Assembly: GCF_003939025.1 (NCBI RefSeq)
Contig: NZ_RQIH01000008.1
Coordinates: forward strand, 186,001 to 250,000
Length of the DNA: 64,000 nucleotides
Direction: 5' to 3'
Origin: Rhizobium sophoriradicis
GTDB lineage: Bacteria > Pseudomonadota > Alphaproteobacteria > Rhizobiales > Rhizobiaceae
Part shown: piece by piece, positions 62,779 through 64,000 of the stretch
How positions within the stretch are numbered: position 1 is the first letter of the stretch
Layout of the letters: every line of letters starts with the position of its first letter
Notes under the pieces: model-generated
The model's database searches: none
What the model saw: only the letters and a program-made list of their open reading frames with translations
What the model was told of the DNA's origin: nothing
Program-made: the position numbers and the translations under genes

Positions 62779-64000
62779 GTGCCACCTCCCTCGTCGCGAT
62801 TGAGGCGCTCGAAGGCGACAATACCGGCCGCGTGCAGGCGGCGATCGACGATCTCTCGGCTTCCGGCGGCGGACGCCTGGAGCTGCTGGCGGGCATCCAC
62901 CTCTGCCGGGGGCTCCAGCTCCGTTCGGGCGTCGAACTGCATCTGACCGCCGGCGCAATCCTGCGTCCTGTTCCCGACTATGAGGCTTACGCGCATACGA
63001 TTGTTTCGGTGATCGCCGAGAAGTCGGATCGCGGCATGATCGTCGCCAAGGGTGAGCGGCGGATCAGCCTGACGGGGCCGGGGCGCATCGAGGCCGGCTG
63101 CGAGAGCTTCATCATCGGTGACGACGAGACGGTGGGGACCTTCATTCCGGCGGAATTCCGCCCGCGCGTCGTCGTCTTCGAGAGCTGCGGCGAGGTCGAG
63201 ATTAGCTCGCTGAATATCAGCCGTTCGCCGATGTGGACGCTGCACTTCGTCAACTGCACCGATGTCGCGGTCCGCAACGTCACCATCGAAAACGACCGTC
63301 GCCTTCCCAACACGGACGGCATCGTGCTCGATGCCTGCCGCGGCGCCGTCATCGAGGACTGCACGATATCGACGGCCGACGACGGCATATGCCTGAAGAC
63401 CAGCATCGGCCCGCAGGGTGTCGCCATAGGGCGGTGCGAGAATATTCTTATCCGCCGCTGCTCCGTTCAGAGCCTCAGCTGCGCGCTGAAGATCGGCACG
63501 GAAACGCATGGCGACGTTAGCAATGTCGTCTTCGAGGATTGCAGCGTCTCATCCTCCAATAGGGCGCTCGGCATATTTTCGCGCGACGGCGGCCGGATCT
63601 CGAATGTGAGGTTTTCGCGGATTTCGGTAGAATGCCGCGAAACGCTCGACGGTTTCTGGGGCTCGGGGGAGGCGCTGACCGTCAATGTCGTCGACCGTGT
63701 CGCTAAACGTCCGGCAGGCGCCGTCGAAAACCTCATTGTCGAGGACATTACCGGGCGCATGGAGGGGGCGATCACCGTCATCTCGACTTCGCCCGCCGGC
63801 ATCCGCAATGTATCGCTGTCGCGCATCGGCATAGACCAGCGGCCCGGCGAACTCGGCACCGCGCAGTCTTACGACCTGCGCCCGACGAATGCCGATCTCG
63901 CGCCGAAGGCCGAGGGCGGCGGCCGCGCCAATGCCTGGACGCGCGGCGCGGACGGGCGGGTAATCGGCCTGCAGAACTATCCCGGCGGAATGCCCGCCGT
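62775..64000 (+). CDS. GH28 polygalacturonase family protein (3' end beyond window)
   Basis: At least 408 codons of a right-handed beta-helix enzyme; the stop codon is not reached. Catalytic aspartates are in PNTDGIVLDAC and TADDGICLKT, the conserved His is in ETHGDVSN (a variant of the usual G-H-G) and the substrate Lys in CALKIGTE. The N-terminus starts directly with the first coil (ALEGDNTGRVQAAIDDLSAS), with no signal peptide. The ATG at 62775 lies inside the end of the GH105 gene. An exo-acting, cytoplasmic galacturonidase on imported fragments is the best reading. Confidence 0.87.
   Translation, partial: MSATSLVAIEALEGDNTGRVQAAIDDLSASGGGRLELLAGIHLCRGLQLRSGVELHLTAGAILRPVPDYEAYAHTIVSVIAEKSDRGMIVAKGERRISLTGPGRIEAGCESFIIGDDETVGTFIPAEFRPRVVVFESCGEVEISSLNISRSPMWTLHFVNCTDVAVRNVTIENDRRLPNTDGIVLDACRGAVIEDCTISTADDGICLKTSIGPQGVAIGRCENILIRRCSVQSLSCALKIGTETHGDVSNVVFEDCSVSSSNRALGIFSRDGGRISNVRFSRISVECRETLDGFWGSGEALTVNVVDRVAKRPAGAVENLIVEDITGRMEGAITVISTSPAGIRNVSLSRIGIDQRPGELGTAQSYDLRPTNADLAPKAEGGGRANAWTRGADGRVIGLQNYPGGMPA

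Overview
The window reads as a GC-rich alphaproteobacterial genome segment, most probably Rhizobium (R. leguminosarum/etli type). The reasons are the protein character, a RIME-type rhizobial intergenic repeat at 45469-45610, a CIRCE-controlled groESL copy, and two sites that fit the EcfG (RpoE2) general-stress promoter pattern. I see no rRNA, tRNA, CRISPR array, insertion sequence, phage gene or replication origin. It looks like accessory catabolic and regulatory DNA with several solute-uptake systems. Gene names and roles come from motif recognition and have not been searched against a database.

Region 1 (1-16.7 kb) is small-molecule catabolism. On the minus strand lie the start of a Tat-exported family-5 substrate-binding protein, a HAD hydrolase and a class III aminotransferase. 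Next comes a complete L-threonate module: otnK, otnI and ltnD on the minus strand, diverging from a LacI-type regulator and otnC on the plus strand. Two palindromic operators sit between them. To the right are a second HAD hydrolase with an FAD amine/amino-acid oxidase, then minus-strand genes for a succinate-semialdehyde dehydrogenase-like enzyme, a tartrate/isopropylmalate-type dehydrogenase, another aldehyde dehydrogenase, a cupin, a GhrA-type hydroxyacid dehydrogenase and an ArgE-like deacetylase.

Region 2 (16.7-30.6 kb) starts with a small decayed stretch (GNAT remnant, interrupted mini-gene, unknown membrane protein). It continues with a LysR regulator, an HPP-CBS membrane protein, a YdiJ-type FAD/Fe-S D-2-hydroxyglutarate dehydrogenase and a groES-groEL-small protein operon. 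A run of small stress-type genes follows (unknowns, DUF2934, HD hydrolase), then a soluble multi-PAS histidine kinase.

Region 3 (30.6-41.6 kb) is a glycan-utilisation locus: a full CUT1-type sugar ABC transporter with its own ATPase, a DUF624 membrane protein, a GH88 unsaturated glucuronyl hydrolase, a DUF2264 enzyme and, divergently, a heparinase II/III-like lyase with a discoidin-like partner. The enzymes lack signal peptides, so oligosaccharides are probably imported and then cut in the cytoplasm.

Region 4 (41.6-50.3 kb) is mixed: a GlxA-type regulator with an isochorismatase-family hydrolase, a two-component pair, a nitrate/sulfonate/taurine-type ABC transporter with a FadR-type regulator, and a ParDE-like toxin-antitoxin pair.

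Region 5 (50.3-64 kb) holds two more sugar loci. One is LacI plus GH29 alpha-L-fucosidase plus SBP and two permeases, with clear LacI operators and no ATPase. The other is an orphan SBP diverging from an unrecognised 840-residue protein, a GH105 hydrolase and a GH28 polygalacturonase that runs off the end, with a 16-bp palindrome at each edge of the divergent promoter. Between the two lies a DUF3422 protein. The single CUT1-type ATPase gene of region 3 may energise more than one importer. The best candidates for new biology are the 840-residue protein, the heparinase/discoidin/DUF2264/GH88 locus and the small stress-gene run.
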